Shown: positions 34,818-46,585 of the stretch, piece after piece
Layout of the letters: each line of letters begins with the position of its first letter
How positions within the stretch are numbered: the first letter of the stretch is position 1
Assembly (NCBI GenBank): GCA_033239125.1
Contig: BSWB01000002.1
Coordinates: 9,271,001-9,335,000 of the forward strand
Source: Fagopyrum homotropicum
Lineage: Eukaryota; Streptophyta; Magnoliopsida; Caryophyllales; Polygonaceae
Direction of reading: 5' to 3'
DNA: 64,000 bases
Position numbers and translations under genes: made by a program
The notes under the pieces: generated by a model
What the model was told of the DNA's origin: nothing
The model's input: the letters and a program-made list of their open reading frames with translations, nothing else
Databases searched by the model: none

Positions 34818-35145
34818 GATTGGTATCAGAGCTTAGGTTGACAACAAGGGCACATGTGACTTGAGATGAGACATGATAGTTCAACCTAACTACAACCCAG
34901 TCCGGGTTGGTTTTGAAAGGACATTTAAGTTTTCAAAAGATTTTAGAAATTACTGACATATGGTTTTAATGAATTTAAAATCATATGCATAGTCGGGATT
35001 GTGGGTAAAGACACTGCCTTCCACTCCTCAGCGTGACTCCTTGTAAGTGTAGTTCTCTCTCTCTAACTTGTTAAGATTATAGTATTCTTATGGATATCAC
35101 TATTGTTATAAGTAGTGGATATATATGAAGAGAGAACGATCGTGA

Positions 35146-35787
35146 ATGTTCCGGTTTGTCGAAACCGTGATAAAGGCAACAGTAAGCGTTTTGATTAAGA
35201 GACAAGGAAGTTGCAGCTTCATTACGAGTATGTCAATGGGAGCACAATGTGCAAGTGTGTTAGTAGAAGTACGACAAGCTAGAATTCATGAGAGTATAAT
35301 GTTTAAAGTAAGTGGTCAAGGCCACGTACCTCTACCCATCGAGCTACATGAGATGAGAAGATGCAAGAATATAGCGGTAGAAAGGGTTATTGCTACGATA
35401 GAAACGCAAGGGCAAGCACGAGTTGTTGTACCCCAAACACTAGATGTTCCATATGAGGAACAAGAAGGTAGTGAACTTCATTAGAGAAGTGGCTAAGACC
35501 ATAAAAAGAAGAGATGTGTTAGTGTTTGTAGGAGCTTATGTGATGCAATTTGATTGGCGGTTGAACCACATAAACATGACTTTTGGGGACATTGGAGGGC
35601 TAGAAAAGTATAAGATGAAACTTGCAGCAACCTTCATGCAGAATATTGGTGCATGTCGGTGGATGAGAAATCGTGCAATCATTGTGGATTACAAGACTTT
35701 CAAGAGTCGGATTTGGACTAACTTGTTAAAATCTTTTCTGGAAGCAACATTTGGAGGTTCTCCTATGATGGATGTTACGCTAAAAAG
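35146..35787 (+). pseudogene. Duplicate of the chromovirus-2 gag 5' part
   Basis: It is nearly identical to 25405-26046, including the same frame break between the two overlapping frames. One visible difference changes a Gln codon to Lys near 35306. It ends at the Athila-2-type LTR at 35788. Confidence 0.85.
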
Positions 35788-37588
35788 TGTGCACGCAATA
35801 AGCCTTAAATTTATACTCGTTATAATTATCCTAACTTCTAGCGCACCCGCAGTGTACGGGACGTTTGTAGTATGGATAGTATTCCGAGGTCGAACACAAA
35901 GACTAAGGTGAAATTGATTCGGTTTTGTGATTAAGTTTAGTGAAGGTCTAAGGTTAGAAAAGGAGGAAACAAAAAAATGAAAATCTCAATTGTTTTTGGT
36001 CGTTTTTTGGTGATCAATCAAAGATCACAATTCATGCAAAGTAAACAATCAAACTAAACTAAAAATCAGCACAAATGGGCAAACTAAACAAGATTATGAT
36101 CAAAGGAAGAAAAGACGGATTCTAGGGGTCGGAAGTTCCGGTTATGGCATAGAACTCAAGTTATCTATTCGTTCTTTGGATTAACTATGATATGTTGGGA
36201 TTAAGTGTATCTAATTTGGGATCAATTACCGGGTAGGTCTCATGGTCCAACTAGTCCACACCTAAGGTCTCATTACCGGGTAAGTCTCTAAGAACCTAAG
36301 GATAGGAATTCTACACAAACCGGATCGTTAATTAGGGATCTAACCTATCCTTACCGGGTAAGTCTTGGAAGGAGAAGTCCTAAGCAACTATCCTAGCACA
36401 TCTAATCCAATGGCGGCTTATTAGGCTCACCACTACCTAAGGTTTGCTATTTTAGATTCCAAGGGCAAGGATTACCGGGTAAGTCTCTCCTAACACTTAG
36501 TCACTACACTAGGTCACCCTAGGGTAGGTTAAACTCAACAAACACTTAGGGTTTCAACATTTTATAGGTCTAAGGCAAGGTCCTTCGAACCAGGGAAAAT
36601 CACGGTCTGTTCTACCGAAACCACGGCCGTGGTTCTTCAAGAACTACCCGTGATTTCTAACAGGAACTACGTTCATAAGCAAAAGTCATCCAAAGGTAAA
36701 TCTAAGTCCATCCTATCATAGTTCTAGCCATAACCATCCTTTCCTTACCCTAGAACCACATCAATTTAGCCTACAACATTCATAATGGAAATCGAAGCAA
36801 ACAAACATAAAATCAAAACATCCATTGCAAGAAAATGAAAGAAGAGAGGTGAACAAGTGAACTTAATTCAAAACTAAGCTGAATATTAGAATAGAGCCAC
36901 TTACAACCCTTCCTAAAGAAGGTTCAAAGGTTCATACAATCTCTAGAAAACGAAATCCGAAATACAAGAAAGCTATGGTGTGTGTTCTTCTCCTCCTCTT
37001 CAATGGAACTCTCCTTCTTCTCTTTGACACTTTCCTTCCTAGAAAATCTTCTTGTTTTTGAGAATATATTTGTTAGAGAGAAATGGAGAATGGATGAGCT
37101 GCTCCCCAAACTACCCAGCTCCTCCAACAACCCATGAAGGACCACTTTTATAACAAATCCTTCATGAGCTGGCCATGAGAGTCGTGGCACAGCTGTCACG
37201 AGAATCTGGCAAAATCCACGGTCATTTCCACGGCCGTGGTTCGTTAGAGAACCGTGATTCTATGCAGAAACTCTGCCTTGAATCATTAAGCTGTGATTTG
37301 GTGCATGGCTTGTGTTGGCAAGGTTCCATGAGTCCTCCTCAGCCCTTGGCTTGTGTCCTAATGAGTCCGAGGGTGTGTCATCTAAATGAACGATCCTCAA
37401 ACGCATCGTTTAAGCTCCTAAACTTCCCGTAATACCTACAAAATACGCACAAGTCCGTGTAGACGTCTATCTCGACAACATATGTGAATTGGGTGCAAAA
37501 CGTCTTGAACTAATGCTAGATCATGCATGAATGAGCGAGAATTCTACCTAAATGTACACCTAAAACTATGTTATAAATCGTGTTATCA
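35788..37588 (-). repeat. Athila-2-type solo LTR (1801 bp)
   Basis: It is the same length as, and roughly 99.5% identical by eye to, 26047-27847. It is flanked on both sides by chromovirus-2 gag with no internal Athila sequence, so it is a solo LTR. No clear 5-bp target duplication is seen (AAAAG on the left, ATGGA on the right). Confidence 0.92.
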
Positions 37589-38343
37589 ATGGATATGAAT
37601 TTCACGAGGAGTATACATCGTTGGATGAGAGTGCACCACTTTATGATCAATTGATAAGATTGTTTACGATAGGATGAAACAACCTCTTAGTTGGTGTTGT
37701 CACCTAAGGTATGACGTTATTGGAGTATTAGGAGAGGATACTAAAGCGTGAAGCAAGACAAGGCTTTAGGAAAGAGGTGGATTCCTAAACTAGTGGAGGA
37801 AAGAGGCAAAAGTCTACTCAAAGTTTCTTGCACATGCGAGTACGAGACGAGTGAGTCAAGAAACAAGGCCTTCTCCACAACCATGATCATAAGAGAAATT
37901 GGAGGAAAGAACATGTTTCAATTGTGGAGACCTAAATCATTACAAGAAGGATTGATCAAAAGTCCAACTACATGTTTCAAATGTAGATAACCTGGAGATA
38001 TGCTAAAGTTTGTGAGACTAAGGGATAATGTTATCTCAAGGATCTTGTCCTAATGTGAGAGGAGGAGAAAGTCAAAGTTTACGTGGAAACTAGACAAGTA
38101 AAGTAGCCAACCGATATCCTTATTACCGGATTGGATAATGATGACGTGATTCTAGGCATCAATTGGATGATCAATTATATGGATAAGATAGATGCGGAAA
38201 TGCTAACAATAATGATGTTAGCCAAAGATGATACTTGTCATGTGTTCAAAGGAGGTGAGCTACAAGACCCACTAGTGATGATCTCTGCGATAAAAGCAAG
38301 TAAGCTGGTAAGGAAAGGAGGTAAAGCATAACTATGTTATGCT
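37589..38343 (+). pseudogene. Chromovirus-2 gag 3' part and protease remnant
   Basis: Gag resumes after the solo LTR (EFHEEYTSLDESAPLYDQLI in one frame). A zinc knuckle CFKCR lies near 37972, with a stop inside it. Downstream, DVILGINWMINYMDKID (near 38140) is the segment that follows the protease active site in chromoviruses. The D-S/T-G-A motif itself is missing, so most of the protease has been deleted. Several frames are used. Confidence 0.7.
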
Positions 38344-39190
38344 TTGGAGAAAGAAGGAAAGATTAAATTGAAATACATTCCAGTTGCACGCGAGTTTAAG
38401 GATGTTTTTCAAGATGAATTACCTAGATTGCCATCTACTAGGCAAGTTGACTTTAGAATCGATCTAGAGCCTAGAACTAGACCAATTTCTAAAGCTCCGT
38501 ACAGAATGGCACATGTGGAAATGCTTGAGTTGAAGAAGCAATTGGAAAAATTGGCAGATAAAGGATTTATTCGGCCAAGTGTATCACCATGGGGAGCGCC
38601 AGTATTGTTCGTGAAGAAAAATGGATGGTACAATGAGGCTATGTATCGACTATAGAGAACTGAATAAGATGATGATTAAGAACAAGTATCCACTGCCACG
38701 AATTGATGATTTGTTAGATCAATTGCAAGGATCACAGGTGTTCTCTAAGATAAACCTACGGTTAGGCTATCACTAGTTGAAAATTCAAGAAGATGATATC
38801 CATAAGACAACATTCAGGACTCGGTATGGACACAACGAGTTCGTGGTTATGCCATTGGGATTAACCAACGCACCTGCTGTGTTTATGGAATTGATGAATC
38901 AGATTTGCATTGGATACTTGGATAGGTTTGTTGTGGTCTTTATAGATGATATATTGGTTTATTCACGAAGTATTGAAGAGCATGCAGAGCATTTAAAAGC
39001 AATTATCCAAGTATTGATGAAAGAGAAGCTTTATGTCAAGTTGTTCAAGTGTGACTTCTGGATGAATGGAGTAACATTCTTAGGACACGTGATCACTGCA
39101 GATGGAATCAGAGTTGACTCATCCAGGATTGAAACTATGCTAGCATGGAAACCACCCAAAAACGTAAAGGATATATGTAGTTCCTAGGAT
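38344..39190 (+). pseudogene. Chromovirus-2 reverse transcriptase
   Basis: Motifs in order: VDFRIDLEPRTRPISKAPYR, GFIRPSVSPWGAPVLFVKK, a frame break near 38630, CIDYRELNKM, a TAG at about 38773, RTRYGHNEFVVMPLGLTNAP, the catalytic FIDDILVYSRS (near 38940), and FKCDFWMNGVTFLGHVI. This is Ty3/gypsy RT of the Tekay/Del type. At least one frameshift and two stops prevent expression. Confidence 0.88.
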
Positions 39191-39720
39191 TAGCGGGATA
39201 CTACAAACGTTTTGTGAAAGGATTTTCCATCATAGCAAGACCTATGACCAACTTACTTCAGAAGAAGGCAAAGTTTATATGGACTGACAAGTGTCAAACA
39301 AGCTTTGAAGAGATAAAGAAGAGGTTGACTACTGCACCTGTGTTAGCTCAGCCGAATGGAACACTAGGGTTCATTGTTTACAGTGATGCATCTAAAATGG
39401 GCCTGGGATGCGTCTTGATGCAAAATGAAAGAGTCATCGCCTATGCATCAAGACAACTGAGACAATATGAGAAGAACTACCCTACACATGACTTGGAGTT
39501 AGCAACGATACTTCGTTCACTGAAAATTTGGTGGCACTGCTTGCTTGGAACAACATGCATGATTATGACACATCATAAGAGTTTGAAGTGCATATTCACT
39601 TAGGAAAAGTTGAATATGAGACAAAGAAGATGGTTAGAGATAATAAAGGTTTATAATTTGAATATATTATATCATCTTGACAAGGCTAAAGTCGTGGCCG
39701 ATGCTCTGAGCAAAAAAAAA
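39191..39720 (+). pseudogene. Chromovirus-2 RNase H
   Basis: The segment YSDASKMGLGCVL gives the first catalytic Asp and THDLELATIL the Glu. The expected YTDHKSL motif reads MTHHKSL, so the third acidic residue is His. A TAG at 39601-39603 interrupts the frame, and the domain ends with VADALSKKK. It degrades the RNA strand in reverse transcription, but this copy should be inactive. Confidence 0.85.
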
Positions 39721-41298
39721 AGTCGGTTCAAGAAGAAGGTGATTGCTCGTTTGACTGCACAATCTGAGATACAAAAAGATATGATTTATAGTGGTAGAGA
39801 GAAATATGGGTTTAGAAAGACCAAGGGTATTTGTGTACCTTGGAGATCATGCCTAGTTGGATGGAAGAGATCCAACATAAACAACTAAGTTCCTTGATCT
39901 AACCAAGGTGATGTTAATGATCACGAAGGATGAAAGTTTAGATTCTTTTTCAACGACGACAATATGATTGGATATCAAGGAAGAATATGTGTGTCTCAAG
40001 ATGATGAGTTTAGAAAAAATATTCTTGCTGATGTTCATACAACACCATAGTCGAACAAGATGTATCAGGATATTAGACCATACTTCTGGTGGAAAGATAT
40101 GAAGAAGGATAATTATAGGGTTGTGACACGTGGTCAAACATGTCAACAAGTTAAGATTGAACACCAAAGGCCAGGAGGAGAACTCCAATCATTGGAGATA
40201 CTAGAGTGGAAATGGGAACACATCACCATGGATTTTGTAAGCAGTCTACGTAGTAGCAAGGGTTATGACTCCATATGGGTGGTGGTTAATCGATTAACAA
40301 ATTAAGACTGCAAGATTTATTCCTATCAAGGAAACTTGGGCAGTGAACAAGTTAGCAGAGGAATTCGTGAATCAGATAGTCAGATTACATGGAGTTACTA
40401 AGACCATAGTTTCAGACAGAGATGGACGATTTACTTCCTGATTATGGAGTCAGGTACAGACAATAATGGGAACTAAGTTGAATTTTACAATAGTGTTCCA
40501 TCCACAATCAGATGGTCAGTCAGAAAGGACTATTCAGACCTTAGAAGATTTGTTGAGGTCATGTGTGCTTGATTGGGGACCGATATGGCCAGATGATTTA
40601 CCATGAGTAGAGTTCATTTACAACAAAATTTGGCATGCATCCATTGGGATGGAACCTTATAAAGCACTAAATGGAAGGAAATGTTGAACCCCACTGTGTT
40701 GGGATGAGCCTATTGATGTCATTGATACGGATCCAGATAAAGTTAAAAAGTGATATTGAAAAAGTTGCTTTGATTCGAGAAATGATGTTGGTTGCACAGA
40801 GTAAACAAAAAATCGTATGTTGATAAGCTCCGACGTCCACTAGAGTTTGAAACAGGGACACGTGTTTGGTTGAAAGTTTCACCGACTCGTGGAGTCAAAC
40901 GGTTTGGTATCAAGGGGAAGTTAAGTCCTCGGTATATTGGACCGTTTAAGATTTTGGAAAAAGTTGGTAAAGTGGCTTATCGTTTAGTATATTACCGCCA
41001 ACAATGGATGGTGTACATTCATGTATCACAACTAAGGCAGTATCAACCAGATCCGATCCATGTACTCAGTTATGATGCTATTGAGATAGAGTTTGATCAA
41101 ACCTATGTCGAGTTCCCTATGGCCGTGTTAGACAAAAAGAAGAAGAAGTTAAGGAATAAAGAAATTCCATTAGTGAAGATTTAGTGGTCCCGAAGGAGAA
41201 TGGAAGAGGCTACATGGGAAACAGTTGAACACATGGAGAGAAACTATCCAGAGGTGTTTAGTTCTTTGATTGGTGTTTGGGATAGAGGCAAAAATTAG
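39721..41298 (+). pseudogene. Chromovirus-2 integrase with chromodomain
   Basis: The N-terminal zinc region is degraded (WWKDMKKD, CQTCQQVK with one Cys pair recognisable). Core motifs are ITMDFVSSL, SDRDGRFTS and the Glu of GQSERTIQ, spread over several frames with stops, for example right after RFTS near 40440. The C-terminal frame 40792-41184 has LSPRYIGPFKILEKVG (GPY/F-type). A TAG at about 41182 then interrupts the chromodomain, which continues WSRRRMEEATWET...NYPEVF. Chromodomains target integration to modified chromatin in this lineage. Confidence 0.85.
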
Positions 41299-41544
41299 TA
41301 CCTGACTTTTCCACTAACTAATGTGCTTATATGGTTCTATGTTTATGTGATTTATGTGTGTGTGAATTGATTTATGTTTGCTAACATAGGAAGTAATAGA
41401 CTTCCCTAGTGTGAGCGTGATGACCCCGCTAACGTGATAATAATCTATGCTTGCACGAAATGCAAAGATAGGTTAATTATGTGATTGACGGATTCAGTCT
41501 TCTGATGAGCTGTGTACTAAAGTTTCGGGACGAAACTTTTTCTT

Positions 41545-41556
41545 AAGGGGTGTGTG
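41545..41556 (+). other. Chromovirus-2 polypurine tract
   Basis: AAGGGGTGTGTG immediately precedes the 3' LTR start at 41559 and would prime plus-strand DNA synthesis. Confidence 0.6.
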
Positions 41557-41558
41557 AT

Positions 41559-44073
41559 GTAAAAGCTAGGATTTTCGAATCCTAATAAAGGATGATTAAG
41601 AGTGATTAAGTTAATCATCGATAACAATTGACTCATAACTCGTGAATTGTGTGTAGATGACAAGTATGAATTTCACCATTATGATTTTGGCGTAAATTTG
41701 GACGTATGTGAGAGATTTTACTTTTTCCTCCGGGGAATAATTTTTACCCACTTGTATTATTTGGAGCATTTGGGAGCTTCAATTAATAAAACTGTAGTTG
41801 AGAGAAATGATCAGGACATCGGATATGTTCTAGATATGAAATAACATGGAAAGGCAAAATGGCCAAAAGAGTCGCTATTTTGTTTCTTAGCGGCTAAGAA
41901 AGACGACTTAGGAATACGCGTTTTCCGAGAAAGTTGCGGAATAATTATCCAAACAATATGTCAGATTTATTATTCCAATTTCGAGAAGTTTGGAGAAGGG
42001 GCTCAAACCGCCTTGGATCGGTAAAAGGATAACTATCGACTTTGTTAAAAGGATAATTATCGACTTCGCTATAAATAGCGGAAATTCTTTTATTAATTCA
42101 TTTCCTTTCACGTTTCCTCGTAAAAGCTCTGATTTCTCTCAACCTTCAAATTCAGATCTACTCTCCGTTTCTAATCCGATTTCAAATCCGTTTGAGTTTT
42201 CGGATTCCTCTCTTCGTCCTCTTCATTTTGGTACCGAGTTTTTGTGTTTCCGTTGAAGTTATGGTCAGGTCGAGCATCCCCCTTATATGGTCGGTTCCGT
42301 CGCTCAGATTCCGGTGAATCTGATGGTGTCCGAGCGTAGCCTGCGTCGTTGTGATTCCGAATCTTCTTTCGGATCGTCAATCGGGTTAGTAACGAATAAG
42401 TTATGAATTTATTCATTTTCAGTATTGCGATTTGGCCTAAATTGACCTTAGGCTTGTCAAAATGGATAATTGGAAATTCCATTATGCTCGTTACTTTATT
42501 ATGGTGATTATGGGATATTTGTTTGATGAGATATGATGACAGTTGAGTTCAGAAATTGCCTGCGGGCAAAACGTTATTCTGGTGAAATTTAATTGATTAA
42601 TTAAAGATTAATTAATTAAATTAGGAATCTAGAAAACGCTATAAGCTAATTAAATTCAAAGGAATGAATTTAATTGATGTTTGAAGCAAGAAGTTTAATA
42701 CGAGGAATATGATATTCTCGACAGGTGGTGTTGAAGACGGTAGACTAACTATAGCTTAGTTGCTCAGTGAGCGTATCCAGGTAAGTCTTCGGACTTACTT
42801 AGCTTCGATCTGCAGAAACCGTGCCTGAGAGATTTATATCTCACTGTGTTGATATGTGTTGTTGTTTTGAAATGCCTTGTTGTGCTGAAATGTGAATGTT
42901 GATATGCATTGAGATGTGCTATGTGTGAAGCATGCTTGATGTGTTTATGATAAAAATGACGTTATGATGTGTAAAGCATGCTTAATGTTGTTGTGATTAT
43001 TATCATGTCATAATTATGAGAAATGGTTAAATGAACATGTGTTAGCTTATTGAGGCGTGCTATTGAATGACATGATAAGCTTGCTGAAACATGATAATGT
43101 ATGAGATGATAAGCCTTTTGAGGCATGTGATATGATGATGACTTGTAAAGGTCAAGAGTATGTAAAGTGAGTATTTTGCAGTGAATACCGGAGCTCGGCC
43201 AAGCCCGGATCACTTGCGTTTGTATAAGAATGACACCGAGTCTGATGGACTTCAGGCTCGGGTCGCACACCTAATGAAAATGGTAAATGTTTGCATTAAC
43301 ATGAATGGGAAAATGTTGCATGTGGTTAGGGGTTAAGACCATAACCCACCACGAGAAAGCTTGGCCCGTAGACTTGATCAGTCTGGCTACGACCTAAGAG
43401 CAAATGTCTGAATTAACCTAATCTGTGCAATGGTGAGCTCACACCAAAGCCAGAACCGTATAAGCAATGATTCCGGATTTGGTCCGGGATCGCAAATTGT
43501 AAATTTCATATTGCATTCACGTGCATCACTCATAAAAGCATGATATCATCTCATGAGCACGGTATATGGTATTTGAATATATTTGTGGTATTGTGATGTG
43601 ATGATATAATCTCTCGTGGATAGATTATGATCGGTAGCTAACGGTTTTAAACCGAATCTTTTTAGGTAATGCTGATCATAGGAACACTTCAGGGATGTCA
43701 GCTGCAGGGTGTGGACAACCGAGGCAGTGTTAACCCAAGGGTTGGTTGAACTACTTTTGAAACTAATCGCTTGCAAGCAAGTCATTTGTTGGTTGTGGGC
43801 AACTGTGTACACATGTTGATTTCAGGCTGAAGTTTTAAGACACCTGTTCAGGTGTTATGCTTTGAAGTGTCGTTTTGGGATATACATACTAACTGCATGC
43901 ATGGTTGTTATGTAAATGTTTTCTAAATGACAGGTTGAATGTTTTCATTATTTCTTCGTGCTTCTTGTTGCAAGGTCCTATTTGTGAAGTTGTTGTCGGG
44001 CTAACTGATGGGACCCACTGTGTGGTCCTTAGCCTAGTGACGTCTTGGGTTACTTAAAACTCGGGTCGTTACA
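41559..44073 (+). repeat. Chromovirus-2 3' LTR (2515 bp)
   Basis: It is colinear with 22561-25076 and ends GGGTCGTTACA, followed by the rest of solo LTR-C. The hairpin GTAAGTC-TTCG-GACTTAC (42781-42798) is perfect here, with a UUCG-type loop in RNA. Confidence 0.95.
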
Positions 44074-45180
44074 ACAGCCGCCCCTGCGCCTACATAGAAC
44101 CGCCCCTGCGCGTCTGTTCAGCCGCCCCTGCACCTCAGTCCAACCGCCCCTGCGGTTTCTCTGCAGTAACTCCTGTCTTTGGTGAGTTGCCTCCTTCCTT
44201 CCTTGGTTCCTTATGGTTGTTCCTTGTTCCCCTGAGTTGTTGTAAGACTAAGGTTGAGCCCTTAGCATGTGTTGATCTCTAAGAGATCATTGAGACTAGA
44301 AGTCATAGACTTCTAGCAACCGTTCCGTTCCTGATTCGTGTTGCTTGTTCGTACAGGCTTTTCTTGCTCCTTTCTTGAGGGAAACTGAGCTTCCTTGAGT
44401 GTTTCTGAGTTGTTCGCTGATCTCTTGTGTTACCTTCGTGTGAGGTAAGTCCCTTGGACTTACTTAGCTTCATTTCGCGTTTTAGTTGGATTGTATTGGC
44501 TTGTTTGTGTTGTTTATCATGTTTATAACGGATAACCGGACTAGGTTTCACCCTTTATAACCTTAATTGGCCCAAGTGTATTATAACCGGGCGGTGATCA
44601 CTTGTCTAGTTCTCCAGGAAACTAGAATGTACTCTTGCAACCCAGGTCCGTAGGTAACGGATAGTACTGATCTATTCCTATTGGTGGACGGAAGCGGAGG
44701 CGAGTTTCGAAAGGATTCTCGTGTGACAAAATAAGTTTAATTAGTAATGAATAACTTAATGAAAGATAATAATCGGTTGAGTGCAAGCATGCTATATGTT
44801 TATTTTACCTTATGTGTGTTTGTGCCTTTACACTCTTGCTTATACCTAGAATGTTAGCTAACGGTTTATACCGTCGTTGTAGATGTTCTGCAAGTTCAGG
44901 ATACTGCTGAGTGATCCGGACGGTGTGGTCAGCCGGGGTTCCCATACATTATAGGACGGGATCGGGGTTATGTTTCTTTTGTTGTTTCCCTTTTGTTTTG
45001 AACTCGGCTGCGAGTCTTTTCCGCTTTGTTTGTTTAAACCTTTGGTTTTATATTGGTTTTGGTTTTCATTCGTCTGTGCCTTGTTGTAAGATCAGTTTGT
45101 TGTTGCTACTCTGAGGGTCGGGACCCATTGTGCGGTTCTAACCCGTAGCGCTTCGAGTTCCCAGAACTTGGGGTGTTACA
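44074..45180 (+). repeat. Solo LTR-C, 3' part
   Basis: It continues the LTR from 22560 with four CCGCCCCTGCG-type repeats (44076-44160) and the hairpin GTAAGTCC/GGACTTAC at 44445-44463 next to an AGGTAAGT donor-like site, and ends GGGGTGTTACA. It matches the chromovirus-1 LTR (15352-about 16600) in inverse orientation. Confidence 0.88.
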
Positions 45181-45211
45181 GCGATTTTCTTTTTTTTTTT
45201 ATTTTTTTTAC

Positions 45212-45422
45212 ACATAACCCGCAGTTCTAAACTGCGGGTATCTTTATTTTTATTTTTTTTAAGAAACCCGCAGTTCTAAACTGCGGGTTTTGACCCAAAA
45301 TTAAATGGGCCGAATCATAGATTGGGCCAACAGAAACCCGCAGTTTCATACTGCGGGTTTCTGGGAGAGCGGTCAAACCCATTAATTTTACACAGTAACC
45401 CGCAGTTTAAAACTGCGGGTTA
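45212..45422. repeat. Palindrome units 3-6 of the foldback array
   Basis: Four units of the palindrome AACCCGCAGTT(n)AAACTGCGGGTT lie near 45215, 45264, 45332 and 45396, spaced by about 50-70 bp. Stems are 9-11 bp with central bases varying. Confidence 0.9.
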
Positions 45423-46232
45423 TGTGTATTATTTAACCTACTTTCTCCGCTTCTCTTTTGCACTCAACCACCATTCTTACCTATTTTCTTCCTTTTGACT
45501 GCTTCTTCCTCCTTATTTTCGACTGACCTCCTTCTCTTCTACTGATTCTTCATTTTGTCGTTCATTGTTCTTCCTCTTCGATTGATCTTCTTCGACTTTA
45601 AGGTATGAGTTATATTATTTTTTTATTTCTTCCACCTGCTTGTTTATTAGTTTAAATCTAACGTTCGGCTATTTTAATTTTTTGTTCATAGGGACCACTA
45701 CAAACTTATATATTCTGATTCAACAGGGACCATTCCAATATATATTTGCAGAAATTCGGGTTCCTTAGATCAACAGGTATGAAAAAAGTTATAATAATAA
45801 GCAGATTTGTATGAAACAAATAAATTTATAATCAACAATTAAAAGAAAAACAATAAGAAGTTCAGTTTTTGTTTAACCTGTTGAATCTGAAGAACCCGAA
45901 TTTCTTCAAATATATATTGGAATGGTCCCCGTTGAATCGGAATATATAAGTTTGTAGTGGTCCCTAAGAACAAAAAATTAAAATAGTCGAACGTTAGGTT
46001 TAAACTAATAAACAAGCAGGTGGAAGGAATAAAAAAATAAAATAACTCATACCTTAAAGTCGAAGAAGATTAGTCGAAGAGGAAGAACAATGAACGACAA
46101 AATGAAGACTCAGTAGAAGAGAAGGAGATCAGTCGAAAATAAGGAGGAAGAAGCAGTCAAAAGGAAGAAAAAATAGGTAAGAATGGTGGTTGAGTGCAAA
46201 AAAGAAGGATAGAAACAAGGTTAAATAATACA
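45423..46232. other. Centre of the foldback element
   Basis: A pyrimidine-rich stretch (45440-45600) ends with TTTAAGGTATGAG, which looks like a splice donor. It mirrors a purine-rich stretch (46010-46200). The arms meet at about 45785 and 45874 around an AT-rich loop. The inner arms might derive from a captured 5' UTR/intron, but no coding sequence is recognisable. Confidence 0.55.
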
Positions 46233-46585
46233 CATAACCCGCAGTTTTAAACTGCGGGTTACTGTGTAAAATTAATGGGTTTGACCGCTCTCCCAGAAAC
46301 CCGCAGTTTGAAATTGCGGGTTTATGTTGGCCCAATCTATGATTCGGCCCATTTAATTTTGGGTCAAAACCCGCATCTTAGAACTGCGGGTTTCTGAAAA
46401 AAAAATAAAAATAAAGAAATCCGCAGTTCTAAACTGCGGGTTAGGTGTAAAAAAAATGAAGATAAAGAAACCCGCAGTTTAGAACTACGGATTATGTGTA
46501 AAAAAAACAAAAAAAAAAAAATGAAACTCGCAGTTTGAAACTACGGGTTATTCATATTAACCCGCAGTTTCAAACAACGGGTCTA
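46233..46585. repeat. Palindrome units 7-13 of the foldback array
   Basis: Seven units lie near 46235, 46297, 46367, 46418, 46468, 46525 and 46558, mirroring units 1-6 on the other arm. The outer units are more degenerate. Confidence 0.9.

Larger units (their letters stand above)
33508..37588. repeat. Duplicated 4,081-bp block, copy 2
   Basis: It begins with TCAGTGAGCG inside chromovirus-2 LTR sequence, joined directly to Athila-2 gag 5' flank. It continues through LTR end (34817), primer site, gag start (35146-35787) and a complete Athila-2-type LTR (35788-37588). It then runs into unique chromovirus-2 gag, whereas copy 1 runs into Athila-2 internal DNA. Confidence 0.95.
22561..44073 (+). 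mobile_element. Chromovirus-2: Tekay/Del-like Ty3/gypsy element, nested and rearranged
   Basis: Order: 5' LTR (22561-25076), tRNA-iMet primer site, gag start, Athila-2, a duplicated LTR-gag block (33508-35787), a second Athila-2 LTR, the rest of gag, RT, RNase H, integrase with chromodomain, polypurine tract and 3' LTR (41559-44073). It inserted into solo LTR-C; the flanking 5-mers ACAGT and ACAGC differ at one base. The two LTRs are 2516 and 2515 bp and differ at scattered sites. All coding regions are broken. Confidence 0.9.

Noticed and set aside
35788..37588. Independent Athila insertion at this site
   Set aside because: The left flank is identical to that of the first copy for more than 2 kb, so duplication of one insertion is simpler.
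45212..46585. Regularly spaced palindromes looking like a CRISPR array
   Set aside because: The spacers are mirrored between the two arms rather than unique, there are no cas genes, and the context is plant nuclear DNA. A foldback transposon explains it.
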